DNA from: Sedimenticola thiotaurini
Lineage (GTDB): Bacteria > Pseudomonadota > Gammaproteobacteria > Chromatiales > Chromatiaceae
Reading direction: 5' to 3'
Length of the DNA: 64,000 nt
Assembly: GCA_007713595.1 (NCBI GenBank)
Contig: VMRY01000041.1
Coordinates: 62,001 to 126,000 of the forward strand
Within the stretch, counting starts at the first letter, position 1, and each line of letters begins with the position of its first letter. The position numbers were made by a program, and so were the translations under genes. The notes beneath the pieces are model-generated. The model was not told where the DNA came from. It searched no databases and was given only the letters and a program-made list of their open reading frames with translations. Below, piece by piece: positions 36,453 through 45,605 of the stretch.

Positions 36453-37343
36453 ATGAAAACAGTTCGCCGCTTGTTCTGCGGTATTTTTGTTCTGACAGCT
36501 TTTTCGCTGGTTTGGCAGCACCGTGCCATGGCAGAGGATGCACCGTTTACCTACGGACTTCTGTTTAAGATTGAGCAGACGGGTACGCCGGCCAGTTATC
36601 TGTTTGGCACTATTCACTCAGAAGATGAGCGTGTGCTTGCGTTTCCGCGCGAGGTGAATGAGGCGTTTGAGGCAGCGGGCACGCTTTATGTTGAAGTGGA
36701 TATGGATCCGGTCAATCTATTGGCCTCCATGACCGCCATGTTCATTGATGATGGCAGGGAGTTATCCCAGATACTTGGCTCCTCCCTCTACCAGGAGACG
36801 GTCAATGCTGCCTCCACTCTGGGTTTGCCAGAGGTGGCTATCAGACACTACAAGCCCTGGGCGTTGGCCATGATGCTCAGTATGCCTCCAGCCAAGAGTG
36901 GCCAGTTCATGGATCTGGTTCTCTACCAGCGGGCCATTCAGATGAATAAAAAGGTAGCAGGACTGGAGACCGTCAGAGAGCAGTTGGACCTGTTTGATAA
37001 GTTAGATGAGGCTGATCAGGTCACTTTTTTACGTGAGACGCTAAATAATCTCGATCAACTGCCGACAATCTTCCAAGCCTTGCTGGAAAGTTACCTCAAG
37101 CGGGATCTGGGCGCCTTGATGGCGCTTAATGACCAGATGCTTCAAGAGGGGGACGCACAACTGGGCGAGAAGTTTCAGCTCGCTGTTGTTGATGAGCGAA
37201 ACCTGCGCATGGCCAATCGGCTGGAGGTTCCACTTGCACAGGGTGGCTTGTTCGTGGCGGTTGGGGCGCTGCATCTACCCGGTGAAAAGGGGCTTCTGAG
37301 ATTGCTCGAACAGCGGGGTTACCGGGTCGTCAGAATATACTGA
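36453..37343 (+). CDS. TraB/GumN family exported protein
   Basis: About 296 residues from ATG 36453 (ATG 36450 adjacent), with GGAG 7 bases upstream. The signal peptide ends near AMAED. The TraB/GumN (TIKI-like) fold has two GX2H-type motifs: [14 protein letters not shown] near residue 50, and [16 protein letters not shown] near the C-terminus. Distant relatives are metal-dependent proteases, but no activity is established for the bacterial proteins. It is a periplasmic or membrane-associated product. Confidence 0.85.
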   Translation: MKTVRRLFCGIFVLTAFSLVWQHRAMAEDAPFTYGLLFKIEQTGTPASYLFGTIHSEDERVLAFPREVNEAFEAAGTLYVEVDMDPVNLLASMTAMFIDDGRELSQILGSSLYQETVNAASTLGLPEVAIRHYKPWALAMMLSMPPAKSGQFMDLVLYQRAIQMNKKVAGLETVREQLDLFDKLDEADQVTFLRETLNNLDQLPTIFQALLESYLKRDLGALMALNDQMLQEGDAQLGEKFQLAVVDERNLRMANRLEVPLAQGGLFVAVGALHLPGEKGLLRLLEQRGYRVVRIY

Positions 37344-37460
37344 TAATTCGCTTTTTGGGTGTACCGGATAGCCAAGTATGATAAATTCCGCCAGTCAACC
37401 GGGGAATAATTGACACATATTGGCTTAAACGCATACGTAGATCGTTAAGGATAAGAACAA

Positions 37461-38183
37461 ATGATGGGTGAACGTTTTAACAGGCAGTTGAGAGTCCTGC
37501 TGCTAACCTTGCTTGTGGTTGCATTGACGGGCTGTGCAAGCACAGGGGATTATCAGGATCCCCGTGATCCGGCTGAAGGCTTCAATCGGGCGATGTATTC
37601 ATTCAACGAAGGTTTGGATGACATGCTGATGAAACCCATCGCAAAAGGCTATAAAGCGATTACCCCGGCACCGGTTGATACTGGCATCAGCAACTTTTTC
37701 GGCAACCTCGCCGATGTAGGTTCTGCCATCAATAACCTGCTGCAGTTCAAGCTGGAACGTGCGGTTACTGATGTGGGTCGTGTACTGGTAAATTCCACAA
37801 TTGGTCTTTTAGGCTTCATTGATGTAGCCAGTAATATGAATATGCAGAAGTATGGTGAGGATTTCGGCCAGACCATGGGCGCATGGGGTATGGATCCGGG
37901 GCCTTATATCGTTTTGCCGTTCTTTGGTCCGAGTAGCGGCCGGGATACGGTTGGTCTGGTTGTTGACTGGTATACTGACCCTGTTCGTTACGTTAAACCC
38001 AATCATTGGCGTAATAGCCTGATTGGTCTGCGGGCCATTGACACCCGGGCAGATCTGCTAAGCGCCAGCCGGGTACTGGAAGAGGCGGCACTTGATCCCT
38101 ATGAGTTTCAGCGTGATGCCTATCTGCAGAAACGCCAAAATGATGTGTATGATGGCGCGCCACCGCCGGAACCCGCAGACTAA
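37461..38183 (+). CDS. mlaA: MlaA family outer-membrane lipoprotein
   Basis: A 240-residue protein. Lipobox ALTGC near residue 24. The MlaA core runs from DPAEGFNRAMYSFNEGLDD through NNLLQFK and LGFIDVAS to FFGPSSGRDT. MlaA is the outer-membrane part of the Mla system, which removes mislocalised phospholipids and returns them to the inner membrane with MlaC and the MlaFEDB transporter. None of those partners lies in the window. A terminator follows the gene. Confidence 0.93.
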   Translation: MMGERFNRQLRVLLLTLLVVALTGCASTGDYQDPRDPAEGFNRAMYSFNEGLDDMLMKPIAKGYKAITPAPVDTGISNFFGNLADVGSAINNLLQFKLERAVTDVGRVLVNSTIGLLGFIDVASNMNMQKYGEDFGQTMGAWGMDPGPYIVLPFFGPSSGRDTVGLVVDWYTDPVRYVKPNHWRNSLIGLRAIDTRADLLSASRVLEEAALDPYEFQRDAYLQKRQNDVYDGAPPPEPAD

Positions 38184-38203
38184 TAGCGCATTTGGTTAAT
38201 ACG

Positions 38204-38229
38204 AAACCCCTCCCATCGCGGAGGGGTTT
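38204..38229 (+). terminator. Terminator of mlaA
   Basis: AAACCCCTCC (38204-38213) pairs with GGAGGGGTTT (38220-38229) with a 6-base loop and is followed by TTC. It starts 20 bases after the mlaA stop. Confidence 0.85.
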
Positions 38230-38264
38230 TTCGTTGTGTCGCCAAAAGTAGCAAGCAGTCAAAT

Positions 38265-38281
38265 TATCAATAAAATTGATA
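38265..38281. promoter_or_regulatory. Inverted repeat upstream of the sulfur globule genes
   Basis: TATCAAT-AAA-ATTGATA is a perfect 7-3-7 dyad, about 126 bases before the first sulfur globule gene, in an AT-rich stretch. It has the shape of an operator. A possible -10 (TAATAT, 38322-38327) lies downstream. The binding protein is unknown. Confidence 0.4.
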
Positions 38282-38406
38282 TGCATATAGATAAATAGAA
38301 TTATACAGTTTAAGTAAATGCTAATATTCTTTAACGCAAGAAAGCAAAGCAGTATCCAGGCTTTCTCATTGGAATCAAGACAAATTAAATATTACGGAGA
38401 AATACT

Positions 38407-38739
38407 ATGAACAAATTTGTTAAAGCTGCAGCAATCGCCGCTCTTCTTGCTTCTTCCGCCTCTGCTTCTGCATGGTGGGGTGGTCCTTGGGGTGGTGGTC
38501 CTTGGAATGGCCTGGGTGATGGCTTTGGTGACGGTTCTGGCGACTTCAACATGAACTTCAGCGGTCGCAGCAACGTTTATGGAAATGGTAGAGGTTATGG
38601 TTATAACAACCCTTACTATGGCTATGGCGCACCTTACGGCTACGCCCCATACGGCGCTTATGGCGCACCATATGGCGCACCTTACGGTTACCCAGTAGCA
38701 CCAGTAGCCCCACAGGCTGCTCCTGCCCCTGCGAAGTAA
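38407..38739 (+). CDS. Sulfur globule protein, Gly/Tyr/Pro-rich
   Basis: A 110-residue protein. Cleavable signal peptide 1-22 (ending SASA), then the WWGGPW and [11 protein letters not shown] block, then a C-terminal region of Gly-Tyr-Pro repeats ([20 protein letters not shown]) and a Pro/Ala tail. This composition, small size and export signal match the structural sulfur globule proteins (SgpA/B/C type) that coat intracellular or periplasmic sulfur deposits. GGAG precedes the ATG. It shares its N-terminal block with the next gene, so the two are paralogues. Confidence 0.82.
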   Translation: MNKFVKAAAIAALLASSASASAWWGGPWGGGPWNGLGDGFGDGSGDFNMNFSGRSNVYGNGRGYGYNNPYYGYGAPYGYAPYGAYGAPYGAPYGYPVAPVAPQAAPAPAK

Positions 38740-38866
38740 GTTAGGGTCAAATCAGATAGTCTCCCACGGAAGGGTTCGGTACAAGGATGTACCCGAATAC
38801 TCCAAATCGGTCCCTTGAAGTCAAGCCAGTACTCGGGGATTGGGAAAATAAGGTAAGGATATTATT

Positions 38867-39439
38867 ATGAAGAAGATTGCAACTCTAGTCGCAGCTGCGG
38901 CTCTTTCAACTGTTTCCATGACTGCCAGTGCTTGGTGGGGCGGTCCCTGGAATGGACTGGGTGATGGTTTTGGTGACGGAGTAGCTGATGGTTCATTCAG
39001 CATGAGCTTCAGCAGTCGCAGTCGTTTTTCAGGCTATGGCAATGGTTACGGTTATAACCAGCCTTACTATGGGTATCCCTATGGCGCTGCTTATGCACCA
39101 GTCGCCCCGCTGACAGAAGATCAGCAGAAGGCGTTGGAGGAACAGCAACAGGCCTTCGCTGAACAGCAGGTCAAAGCGATGCAGGATGCCGTAGAAGCAC
39201 AGCGTAAATTTGCCGAACAGTTCGCTGCACAGCCTCAGCCGCTGGTGAACGCAGTAGCTCGCCCATTTGAACTACCTGCTGATATCCAGGCTCGTCGGGA
39301 TGAAGCAGAGAAACAGATGCAGGCTCGCCGTGATGAGATGCTGAAGCGTGTTGAAGCTCAACGGGCATCGGCTAAAGAGCAGCAGGAAGCCATGCGCAAA
39401 GAGATCGAAGCGCGCCGTCAACAGCGCCGCGATATCTGA
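38867..39439 (+). CDS. Sulfur globule protein with a charged helical extension
   Basis: A 190-residue protein. Signal peptide 1-22 (ending TASA), then [16 protein letters not shown] as in the preceding gene and a short Gly/Tyr region to about residue 80. From about residue 82 to the end there is a long Glu/Gln/Arg/Ala-rich segment (EEQQQAFAEQQ, then QARRDEAEKQMQARRDE) that should form an extended helix or coiled coil. Classical sulfur globule proteins lack this tail. It lies 127 bases after its paralogue, with a hairpin between them (38775-38797), and may share a transcript. Confidence 0.78.
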   Translation: MKKIATLVAAAALSTVSMTASAWWGGPWNGLGDGFGDGVADGSFSMSFSSRSRFSGYGNGYGYNQPYYGYPYGAAYAPVAPLTEDQQKALEEQQQAFAEQQVKAMQDAVEAQRKFAEQFAAQPQPLVNAVARPFELPADIQARRDEAEKQMQARRDEMLKRVEAQRASAKEQQEAMRKEIEARRQQRRDI

Positions 39440-39450
39440 TCCAGCCTTGG

Positions 39451-39510
39451 CAGTGGGGTGTTCCCCACTGACTGATGTGAAACGCCTCAAGGTTTTGTCC
39501 TGAGGCGTTT
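39451..39510 (+). terminator. Tandem hairpins ending the sulfur globule unit
   Basis: CAGTGGGG/CCCCACTG (39451-39458 with 39463-39470) is followed by AAACGCCTCA/TGAGGCGTTT (39480-39489 with 39501-39510). The second ends in a T-rich run (TTTCTTTTAT), making it a good terminator 40 bases after the stop. Confidence 0.85.
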
Positions 39511-40059
39511 TTTCTTTTATTCGCCAGTAACTTTTCCATTTTCCAGATGCTTATTAGCTGCATCGCACCACTGTGCTGGCCAGTCCGCCCCTCGTTATCC
39601 ATCAATCAGTATGGAATAGCAGGGAGTCAGTGTGTGTCTGATACTGCCGTTTTTCCCATTGATCGGTTGGTAACAAACCCTGTTTAGATCGTCTGGTTCA
39701 CCAATCAGTGCCAGCGTGGCTTTGCTGGCGTCAGGTAGTTACTCTTTTATCAAGTGGGGGCTATTTCCCGGTAAATGGAGGATTTTTGGAAATTTATAAT
39801 TTCATTTTATTGGTGAATAGGCTACTCTTTGCATGTTTTACAAGAAAAAATTTAAATTAGTACAATTATCCAATTAATTATTTGTATTTTTAAAGGGTTT
39901 TTCTTTTTTTAGGTCATTTTTTAAAAAAAGACCTGTTGATGATAACGCGGATAGCCTGAGCGCCAATCTGTTGGACTGATCTTCCAGCACGAGTTAAGGA
40001 AGCAGAGGAACGATGGCCTATCCTGAATAGTGGAATTTGCAAAGGGTGAAGCAGACGAG
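39511..40059 (+). other. Gene-free AT-rich stretch before lpdA
   Basis: No protein gene is supported here. The region becomes strongly AT-rich from about 39770. It holds a promoter-like pair (39837-39866) and a palindrome AGGTC-ATTTTTT-AAAAAAA-GACCT (39911-39934). It also holds a 5-codon reading frame (ATG 40013 to TAG 40030, with AGAGGAA upstream) whose stop overlaps an in-frame GTG of lpdA. Together these look like a long regulated leader; an unrecognised small RNA is possible. Confidence 0.5.
39837..39866 (+). promoter_or_regulatory. Sigma-70 promoter for lpdA
   Basis: TTTACA (39837-39842) and TACAAT (39861-39866) are separated by 18 bases and each matches 5 of 6 consensus positions. The predicted start near 39873 gives a leader of almost 190 bases to the lpdA ATG. 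Confidence 0.5.
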
Positions 40060-41514
40060 ATGAAAAATGATTCCAGCTCCAATAGCGCACAGGGCGCAGT
40101 AGATATTCAGGCCGAAGTGGTGGTACTCGGTGCGGGACCCGGTGGCTATACCGCCGCATTTCGTGCAGCTGATCTGGGAAAAAAGGTTGTGTTGATTGAA
40201 AAACATGCCAGTCTTGGAGGAGTGTGTCTAAATGTCGGCTGTATTCCATCCAAGGCCCTGCTTCACTCCGCAGCCGTTATTAATGAGGCGGCAGAAATTG
40301 AACATATGGGTATCAGCTTCGGCAAGCCGAAGATTGACCTGGACAAGCTTCGCGCGGGTAAGGATAAGGTCGTTGGAAAATTGACCCAAGGTCTTGCGGC
40401 ACTTGCCAAGCAGCGCAAGGTGGATGTGGTCAACGGTTGGGGGCAGTTTGAGAGTCCCAATCAGATTACGGTAGATACCGCTGATGGTAAGGTTACTATC
40501 GGTTTTGATAATGCCATTATTGCCTGCGGATCCCGCCCGGTAGCAATACCCGGCTTTCCCAATGAGGATGCTCGCCTGATCAACTCCACTGGTGCCCTGG
40601 CCCTTGAAGACATTCCAAAAAAGATGCTGGTTGTCGGTGGTGGCATCATTGGCTTGGAGATGGGCACGGTCTATGCCACCCTCGGTAGTCAGATTGATGT
40701 GGTTGAACTACAGTCAAGTCTGATCCCCGGTTGTGACCCCGACCTGGTGCGTCCACTACAGAAACGGCTTAAAGATCAGTTTAGTGCCATCATGCTGGAC
40801 ACCAAGGTAACCGAGATTAAGGCTCAGAAAGGTGGTCTGAAGGTCTCCTTTGAGGGCAAGAATGCACCTGAAAAATCGATCGTTTATGACAAGGTGCTGG
40901 TAGCCGTCGGTCGTGTTCCGAATGGTAAATTGATCGGTGCTGACCTTGCCGGCGTGAATGTAGATGAGCGCGGCTTCATTCAGGTTGATCAGCATATGCG
41001 CACCAATGTGCCGAACATCTTTGCCATCGGTGATGTCGTTGGTAATCCCATGTTGGCACACAAGGCGACCCATGAAGCCAAGGTCGCGGCAGAGGTGATT
41101 GCAGGCCAGCATGCGCTGTTTGATCCACTGACTATTCCTTCCGTTGCCTATACTAATCCCGAGGTGGCCTGGATGGGTCTGACCGAGACAGAAGCAAAAG
41201 AGAAAGGTATTGCCTATGAGAAGGCCGCATTTCCTTGGGCGGCTTCCGGGCGTGCACTGGGTATCGGTCGTGAAGAGGGGTTGACCAAACTGCTGTTTGA
41301 TCCAGAGACAAAGCGGATTCTGGGTGCTGGTATTGTCGGTGTGAATGCCGGTGAACTAATTGGTGAGACCGTGCTAGCACTGGAGATGGGTGCTGATGCT
41401 GAAGATATCGGCCTTACCATCCATCCGCATCCGACGTTGAATGAGACTATCTGCTTTGCTGCGGAGATGGCGGAAGGATCCATTACCGATCTGATGCCAC
41501 CGAAAAAGCGTTAA
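40060..41514 (+). CDS. lpdA: Dihydrolipoyl dehydrogenase (E3)
   Basis: 484 residues from ATG 40060; an in-frame GTG at 40030 would add 10. The N-terminal FAD motif VVVLGAGPGGYTAA is followed by the redox disulfide GGVCLNVGCIPSKALL, the NAD motif VVGGGIIGLEMG, FAIGDVVG and the C-terminal HPHPTLNE with the catalytic His. It reoxidises lipoamide of 2-oxo acid dehydrogenases or the glycine cleavage system. In some sulfur oxidisers related enzymes pair with lipoate-binding proteins. No E1/E2 or lipoyl protein gene lies nearby, and no lipoyl domain is fused to it. Confidence 0.93.
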   Translation: MKNDSSSNSAQGAVDIQAEVVVLGAGPGGYTAAFRAADLGKKVVLIEKHASLGGVCLNVGCIPSKALLHSAAVINEAAEIEHMGISFGKPKIDLDKLRAGKDKVVGKLTQGLAALAKQRKVDVVNGWGQFESPNQITVDTADGKVTIGFDNAIIACGSRPVAIPGFPNEDARLINSTGALALEDIPKKMLVVGGGIIGLEMGTVYATLGSQIDVVELQSSLIPGCDPDLVRPLQKRLKDQFSAIMLDTKVTEIKAQKGGLKVSFEGKNAPEKSIVYDKVLVAVGRVPNGKLIGADLAGVNVDERGFIQVDQHMRTNVPNIFAIGDVVGNPMLAHKATHEAKVAAEVIAGQHALFDPLTIPSVAYTNPEVAWMGLTETEAKEKGIAYEKAAFPWAASGRALGIGREEGLTKLLFDPETKRILGAGIVGVNAGELIGETVLALEMGADAEDIGLTIHPHPTLNETICFAAEMAEGSITDLMPPKKR

Positions 41515-41530
41515 GGCGGTTTGCTCAATC

Positions 41531-41572
41531 GGCGCAGGACTGCGGGGGGAGCTTTCCCTGCAGTCCTGCGCC
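41531..41572 (+). terminator. Terminator of lpdA
   Basis: GGCGCAGGACTGC (41531-41543) pairs with GCAGTCCTGCGCC (41560-41572), and the stem can extend inward through GGG/CCC pairs. It starts 16 bases after the lpdA stop. Only a modest T run follows. Its position shows that the next gene starts after it. Confidence 0.75.
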
Positions 41573-41595
41573 GTTACTCTTTATGGCCGGAAAAA

Positions 41596-42378
41596 ATGAT
41601 GCGACTCAATTATCGGGAATATGGCAGCTATACCGATCAGCATCCGACGTTGATCTTACTGCATGGACTGCTCGGCTCCTCCTCCAACTGGCTGACCATC
41701 GCCAAGGGCCTGGCTGATCGTTTCCATGTATTAGTACCTGATCTGCGAAATCATGGCCGCTCCCCGCATGATGATGATGTTAGCTACGCTGCTCTGGCCC
41801 GGGACATTGAACAGCTGATTGATGAACAGGGCCTGGATTCGGCGCTGCTGATTGGTCACAGTATGGGCGGTAAGGCGGCCATGTGGCTGGCCCTTGAGCA
41901 ACCGGAACGTGTGACTGGCCTTGTTGTGGTTGATATTGCCCCGGTCGCCTATCCAAATCGTTTCGACCTGATCTATACCGCCCTGCATGCGGTTGATCAG
42001 GCGCAAGTGGGGAGTCGTACGGAAGCAGATTCTATTCTTGCGCAGTATATTGATGAGATCGGCTTGCGCCAGTTTCTGCTGCAGAATCTTCACAGCGTTG
42101 AGGGTTCCTGGGTCTGGCGGATGAACTTGACGGCATTGACCCAGGGTATGTCAGAGATTGTCGGCTTTTCACTGGAGAATCCAGTGAGCTACCGTGGACA
42201 GACGCTCTTTATATATGGCGGTAAATCGGACTATGTAGGACCCAATGCCAAGCCCATTATCAAACGCCTGTTTCCCCAAGCCCGCCTGGAAGTGATTCCG
42301 GCTGCAGGACATTGGGTATATGCCGAGCAGCCCAAGGCTTTTGTTCAACTGCTGATGAAATTTCTGAGCCACTTTTAA
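41596..42378 (+). CDS. Alpha/beta-fold hydrolase, YbfF-type esterase
   Basis: 260 residues from ATG 41596 (ATG 41599 adjacent). Earlier in-frame codons fall inside the lpdA terminator and are excluded. LHGLLGSSSNW forms the oxyanion region, GHSMGGKAAM carries the Ser nucleophile, PDLRNHGRS is typical, and GHWVYAEQP supplies the catalytic His. The resemblance is to E. coli YbfF, an acyl-CoA/ester thioesterase-like hydrolase. The natural substrate is not evident. Confidence 0.87.
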   Translation: MMRLNYREYGSYTDQHPTLILLHGLLGSSSNWLTIAKGLADRFHVLVPDLRNHGRSPHDDDVSYAALARDIEQLIDEQGLDSALLIGHSMGGKAAMWLALEQPERVTGLVVVDIAPVAYPNRFDLIYTALHAVDQAQVGSRTEADSILAQYIDEIGLRQFLLQNLHSVEGSWVWRMNLTALTQGMSEIVGFSLENPVSYRGQTLFIYGGKSDYVGPNAKPIIKRLFPQARLEVIPAAGHWVYAEQPKAFVQLLMKFLSHF

Positions 42379-42465
42379 TCATCAGTAGCAACGCTTCATT
42401 CCCCCGGATACGGCAAATATTCCTCTGGCAAACGCCGGCGTAATTGAGATTTCCTGTTTAATAAT

Positions 42466-42489
42466 TCACAACACGACGTGTTAATGTGA
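42466..42489. promoter_or_regulatory. Palindrome upstream of the HerA-type ATPase gene
   Basis: AACACG-A-CGTGTT (42470-42482) is a perfect 6-1-6 dyad, with TCACA (42466-42470) and TGTGA (42485-42489) as outer, slightly offset arms. It lies 74 bases before the ATPase gene and could be an operator; the regulator is unknown. Confidence 0.35.
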
Positions 42490-42562
42490 GGTATTCTTCA
42501 GAAACAGGTATAACCCGAGAATAAAAAATATACGTTGGATAACCAGGAATGGGTAAAAAACA

Positions 42563-44206
42563 ATGACGGCAAATACGGATACCCTGATCGGTAGAATTAC
42601 CGAAGTACGTGAAAATATCATGATCGCCGAACTCACGTTGATGGACGGCGATGATTTTCCCATGGTTACAGCGGGTGGCCATGAGATGGCTGTCGGGCAG
42701 CTGGGCACCTATATTATGGTCAAGCAACGTGGGATAGAGGTTGTGACCATGGTCATCGGTGCTGGCCAGGAGTATGCCGTCAACGCGGGTGGTGTACGGG
42801 GTGGCATGACACTGGTTCCGTTGGGAGAGCTGGATGAGAATCGCAGCTTCCATCGCGGCGTCATTCACTATCCGACGCCGGGTGCAGAGGTGCATGTTGT
42901 ACAGCTGGATGAGATCGATGTCCTGTTCAAGAAATTCCAGTCTACCGGTTTTGAACTGGGTTTTTTGCCCTCGATTCCCTCACTCGGTGTCTGCCTCAAT
43001 CCAACGGCGATGTTTGGGCGACATGCGGCGATACTGGGTCAATCCGGTGCCGGTAAGTCCTGGTCTGTGGCGAGCATTCTGCAGCGTACTGTCAAGGTGA
43101 TGCCGAAGGCGCATGTTATTCTGCTGGATCTGCATGGCGAGTATGTATGGAAAGAGGAAGATCGGGAACACTCGGCATTTCCTGAAGGAACCTACCGCTA
43201 TCTCGATGCACGTAATCTGGAGATACCCTACTGGTTGCTGACCTACGGTGAGCTGGTTGACCTGCTGATTGATCGGGATGATAGCAAATCATCGACCCAG
43301 ATGGCATTCCTGCGGGAAGTGCTGTTGATGTTGCGCCGTAAGGCGAACAAGGATATGGAAGATGCCCATATCTCCATTGATTCGCCAGTCTACTTTTCCC
43401 TGGCAGAGCTGTTTCAGCAGTTCAAGCGGGCCAATGAACAAGTTACAGACTTCGGTAAGGTAAAAGGCCCTCTGTACGGACAATTTGATGAATTTCTGAT
43501 CAAGTTACAGAGTCGCTTCAACGATGTCCGGTACGATTTTCTGTTTAAGCCGAAACGCCGCAAATCATCCGAAACTCTGGGTGATCTGTTGCGAGAGTTT
43601 GTCGGACTCGTCGAGCCGAGAAGGCAGATTACGGTGATTGATTTCAGCTCTGTGCCATTTGATGTCCGTCCCACTGTCTCTGCCCAGATAGGCCGGTTGG
43701 CCTTCGAGTTCAATTACTGGAATCCGCGATCCCGAGAATTTCCTATCCTACTGGTCTGCGAAGAGGCGCATAACTATATCCCCCGTGAGGCGGGTACCCA
43801 GTTTGAGGGGACGCGTCGATCGATGGAACGGATTGCCAAAGAGGGGCGTAAATACGGTGTAGGTTTGGTTGTGATCAGTCAGCGCCCCCACGAGTTATCT
43901 GAAACCGTACTCGCACAGTGCAGCAGTTTTATCTGCCTGCGAATCACCAACCCAGAAGATCAACAGTACATTCGGGACCTGGTCCCCGACGCCGAATCCA
44001 ATCTGGTCAATATCCTGGCATCCCTTGGTCGGGGTGAAGCGATGGCCCTGGGTGAAGCGGTGCCACTGCCCACGCGCTTTCAGTTCCATCGTCCCAATCC
44101 GGAACCAAACAGTAACGATATAGACTTCTTTAACATGTGGCGGGACGGCCCAGATACGATTGATGTTGAGGCCATCGTCAGGCGCTGGCGGCGTCAGGGC
44201 CGGTGA
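42563..44206 (+). CDS. herA: HerA-type ATPase (HAS barrel plus FtsK-like motor)
   Basis: A 547-residue protein. An N-terminal HAS-barrel-like domain (about 1-110) contains GGHEMAVGQLGTYIMVK. A RecA/FtsK-type ATPase domain has Walker A GQSGAGKS at 159-166, HVILLDLHGEYVW, and Walker B ILLVCEEAHNYIP near 395-405. The C-terminal RTRRSMERIAKEGRKYGVGLVVISQRP-like sensor is typical of HerA. HerA hexamers pump DNA and usually work with NurA, or with SIR2 or DUF4297 partners in phage defence. No such partner flanks it here (an esterase and argG do). Confidence 0.87.
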   Translation: MTANTDTLIGRITEVRENIMIAELTLMDGDDFPMVTAGGHEMAVGQLGTYIMVKQRGIEVVTMVIGAGQEYAVNAGGVRGGMTLVPLGELDENRSFHRGVIHYPTPGAEVHVVQLDEIDVLFKKFQSTGFELGFLPSIPSLGVCLNPTAMFGRHAAILGQSGAGKSWSVASILQRTVKVMPKAHVILLDLHGEYVWKEEDREHSAFPEGTYRYLDARNLEIPYWLLTYGELVDLLIDRDDSKSSTQMAFLREVLLMLRRKANKDMEDAHISIDSPVYFSLAELFQQFKRANEQVTDFGKVKGPLYGQFDEFLIKLQSRFNDVRYDFLFKPKRRKSSETLGDLLREFVGLVEPRRQITVIDFSSVPFDVRPTVSAQIGRLAFEFNYWNPRSREFPILLVCEEAHNYIPREAGTQFEGTRRSMERIAKEGRKYGVGLVVISQRPHELSETVLAQCSSFICLRITNPEDQQYIRDLVPDAESNLVNILASLGRGEAMALGEAVPLPTRFQFHRPNPEPNSNDIDFFNMWRDGPDTIDVEAIVRRWRRQGR

Positions 44207-44364
44207 TTCAGCATGGAGAAACGCCTCACGGTATCTGGGTATCACTATGTAATGGCAAAACCCACCCTGAAGGGTGGTAAAAAAGCCGGATAACTGCGCT
44301 ATAATACAGCGTTTATCTTGGCTGAATTGCCGTATTGTCGGCAGCATTTTACGGAGTTTTTCCC

Positions 44365-45591
44365 ATGTCAGCGTCTGGCGTTAAGAAGGTCGTACTCGCA
44401 TATTCAGGTGGGCTGGATACGTCCATCATCCTCAAATGGCTTAAGGAAGAGTACGATTGTGAGGTGGTTACATTCACCGCTGATATCGGTCAGGGTGAAG
44501 AACTGGAGCCTGCCCGCGCCAAGGCGGAGGCCGCAGGTGTCAAAGAGATCTACATCGATGATCTCACTGAGGAGTTTGCGCGCGATTTTGTCTTCCCTAT
44601 GTTCCGTGCCAACGCGATTTACGAGGGTGAATATCTACTGGGTACCTCCATTGCCCGTCCACTGATTGCCAAGAGATTGATCGAAATTGCCAATGAGACC
44701 GGTGCTGATGCCATCTCCCATGGGGCGACCGGTAAAGGTAACGATCAGGTCCGCTTTGAACTGGGTGCGTATGCCCTGAAACCAGATGTCCAGGTTATTG
44801 CACCCTGGCGTGAATGGGATCTGCTCTCCCGCGAGAAGCTGATGAAATACGCAGAAGATCACGGCATCCAGATCGACTATGTCAAGCAGGGTAAGAAGTC
44901 CCCCTACTCAATGGATGCCAATCTGTTACACATCTCGTATGAAGGCGACATTCTGGAAGATCCCTGGGCAGAACCTGAAGAGGATATGTGGCGCTGGACC
45001 GTCTCACCTGAGCAGGCCCCGGATGTACCAACTTACGTCGAACTGACCTACGAAAAGGGTGATATTGTCGCGATCGACGGCAAGCCGATGAGTGCTGCTG
45101 ATGTGATGGTTTACCTCAACAAGATTGGTGGTGAGAACGGTATCGGCCGGGATGATATCGTTGAAAATCGTTATGTAGGTATGAAATCCCGCGGCTGCTA
45201 TGAAACGCCAGCAGGTACCATCATGCTCAAGGCGCATCGTGCTATCGAGTCCCTGACACTGGATCGTGAGGCGGCCCATCTTAAGGATGAATTGATGCCC
45301 AAGTATGCCAGTATCGTCTATAACGGCTACTGGTGGAGCCCGGAACGTGAGGCACTGCAGGCACTTATTGATCATACACAACAAGTCGTAAACGGTGTGG
45401 TGCGCATGAAGCTCTACAAGGGTAACGTGATTGTCGCAGGTCGAAAGTCAGACACCAATAGCCTGTTTGACGCCACCATTGCCACCTTTGAAGATGATGA
45501 AGGGGCCTATGATCAGAAAGATGCCAGTGGTTTTATCAAGCTAAACGCCCTGCGTCTGCGTGTGGCTTCAAGACTTAAAAAGAACGGATAG
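44365..45591 (+). CDS. argG: Argininosuccinate synthase
   Basis: 408 residues from ATG 44365; an in-frame TTG at 44335 is not needed because ACGGAG precedes the ATG. It joins citrulline and aspartate with ATP in arginine synthesis. The P-loop [12 protein letters not shown] is near residues 9-20. [30 protein letters not shown] and [16 protein letters not shown] are diagnostic. TATAAT at 44300-44305 is a good -10 element, but the -35 region is weak. No other arg gene is adjacent. Confidence 0.95.
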   Translation: MSASGVKKVVLAYSGGLDTSIILKWLKEEYDCEVVTFTADIGQGEELEPARAKAEAAGVKEIYIDDLTEEFARDFVFPMFRANAIYEGEYLLGTSIARPLIAKRLIEIANETGADAISHGATGKGNDQVRFELGAYALKPDVQVIAPWREWDLLSREKLMKYAEDHGIQIDYVKQGKKSPYSMDANLLHISYEGDILEDPWAEPEEDMWRWTVSPEQAPDVPTYVELTYEKGDIVAIDGKPMSAADVMVYLNKIGGENGIGRDDIVENRYVGMKSRGCYETPAGTIMLKAHRAIESLTLDREAAHLKDELMPKYASIVYNGYWWSPEREALQALIDHTQQVVNGVVRMKLYKGNVIVAGRKSDTNSLFDATIATFEDDEGAYDQKDASGFIKLNALRLRVASRLKKNG

Positions 45592-45605
45592 GAGTTACTT
45601 GATTC

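Noticed and set aside
36320-36529. 70-residue extension of rnt
   Set aside because: It overlaps the divergent TraB/GumN leader; RNase T normally starts at the MTDYPYNP-like Met used here.
42379-44364. HerA-based phage defence island
   Set aside because: No SIR2, DUF4297, NurA or other effector gene is adjacent, and base composition matches neighbours.
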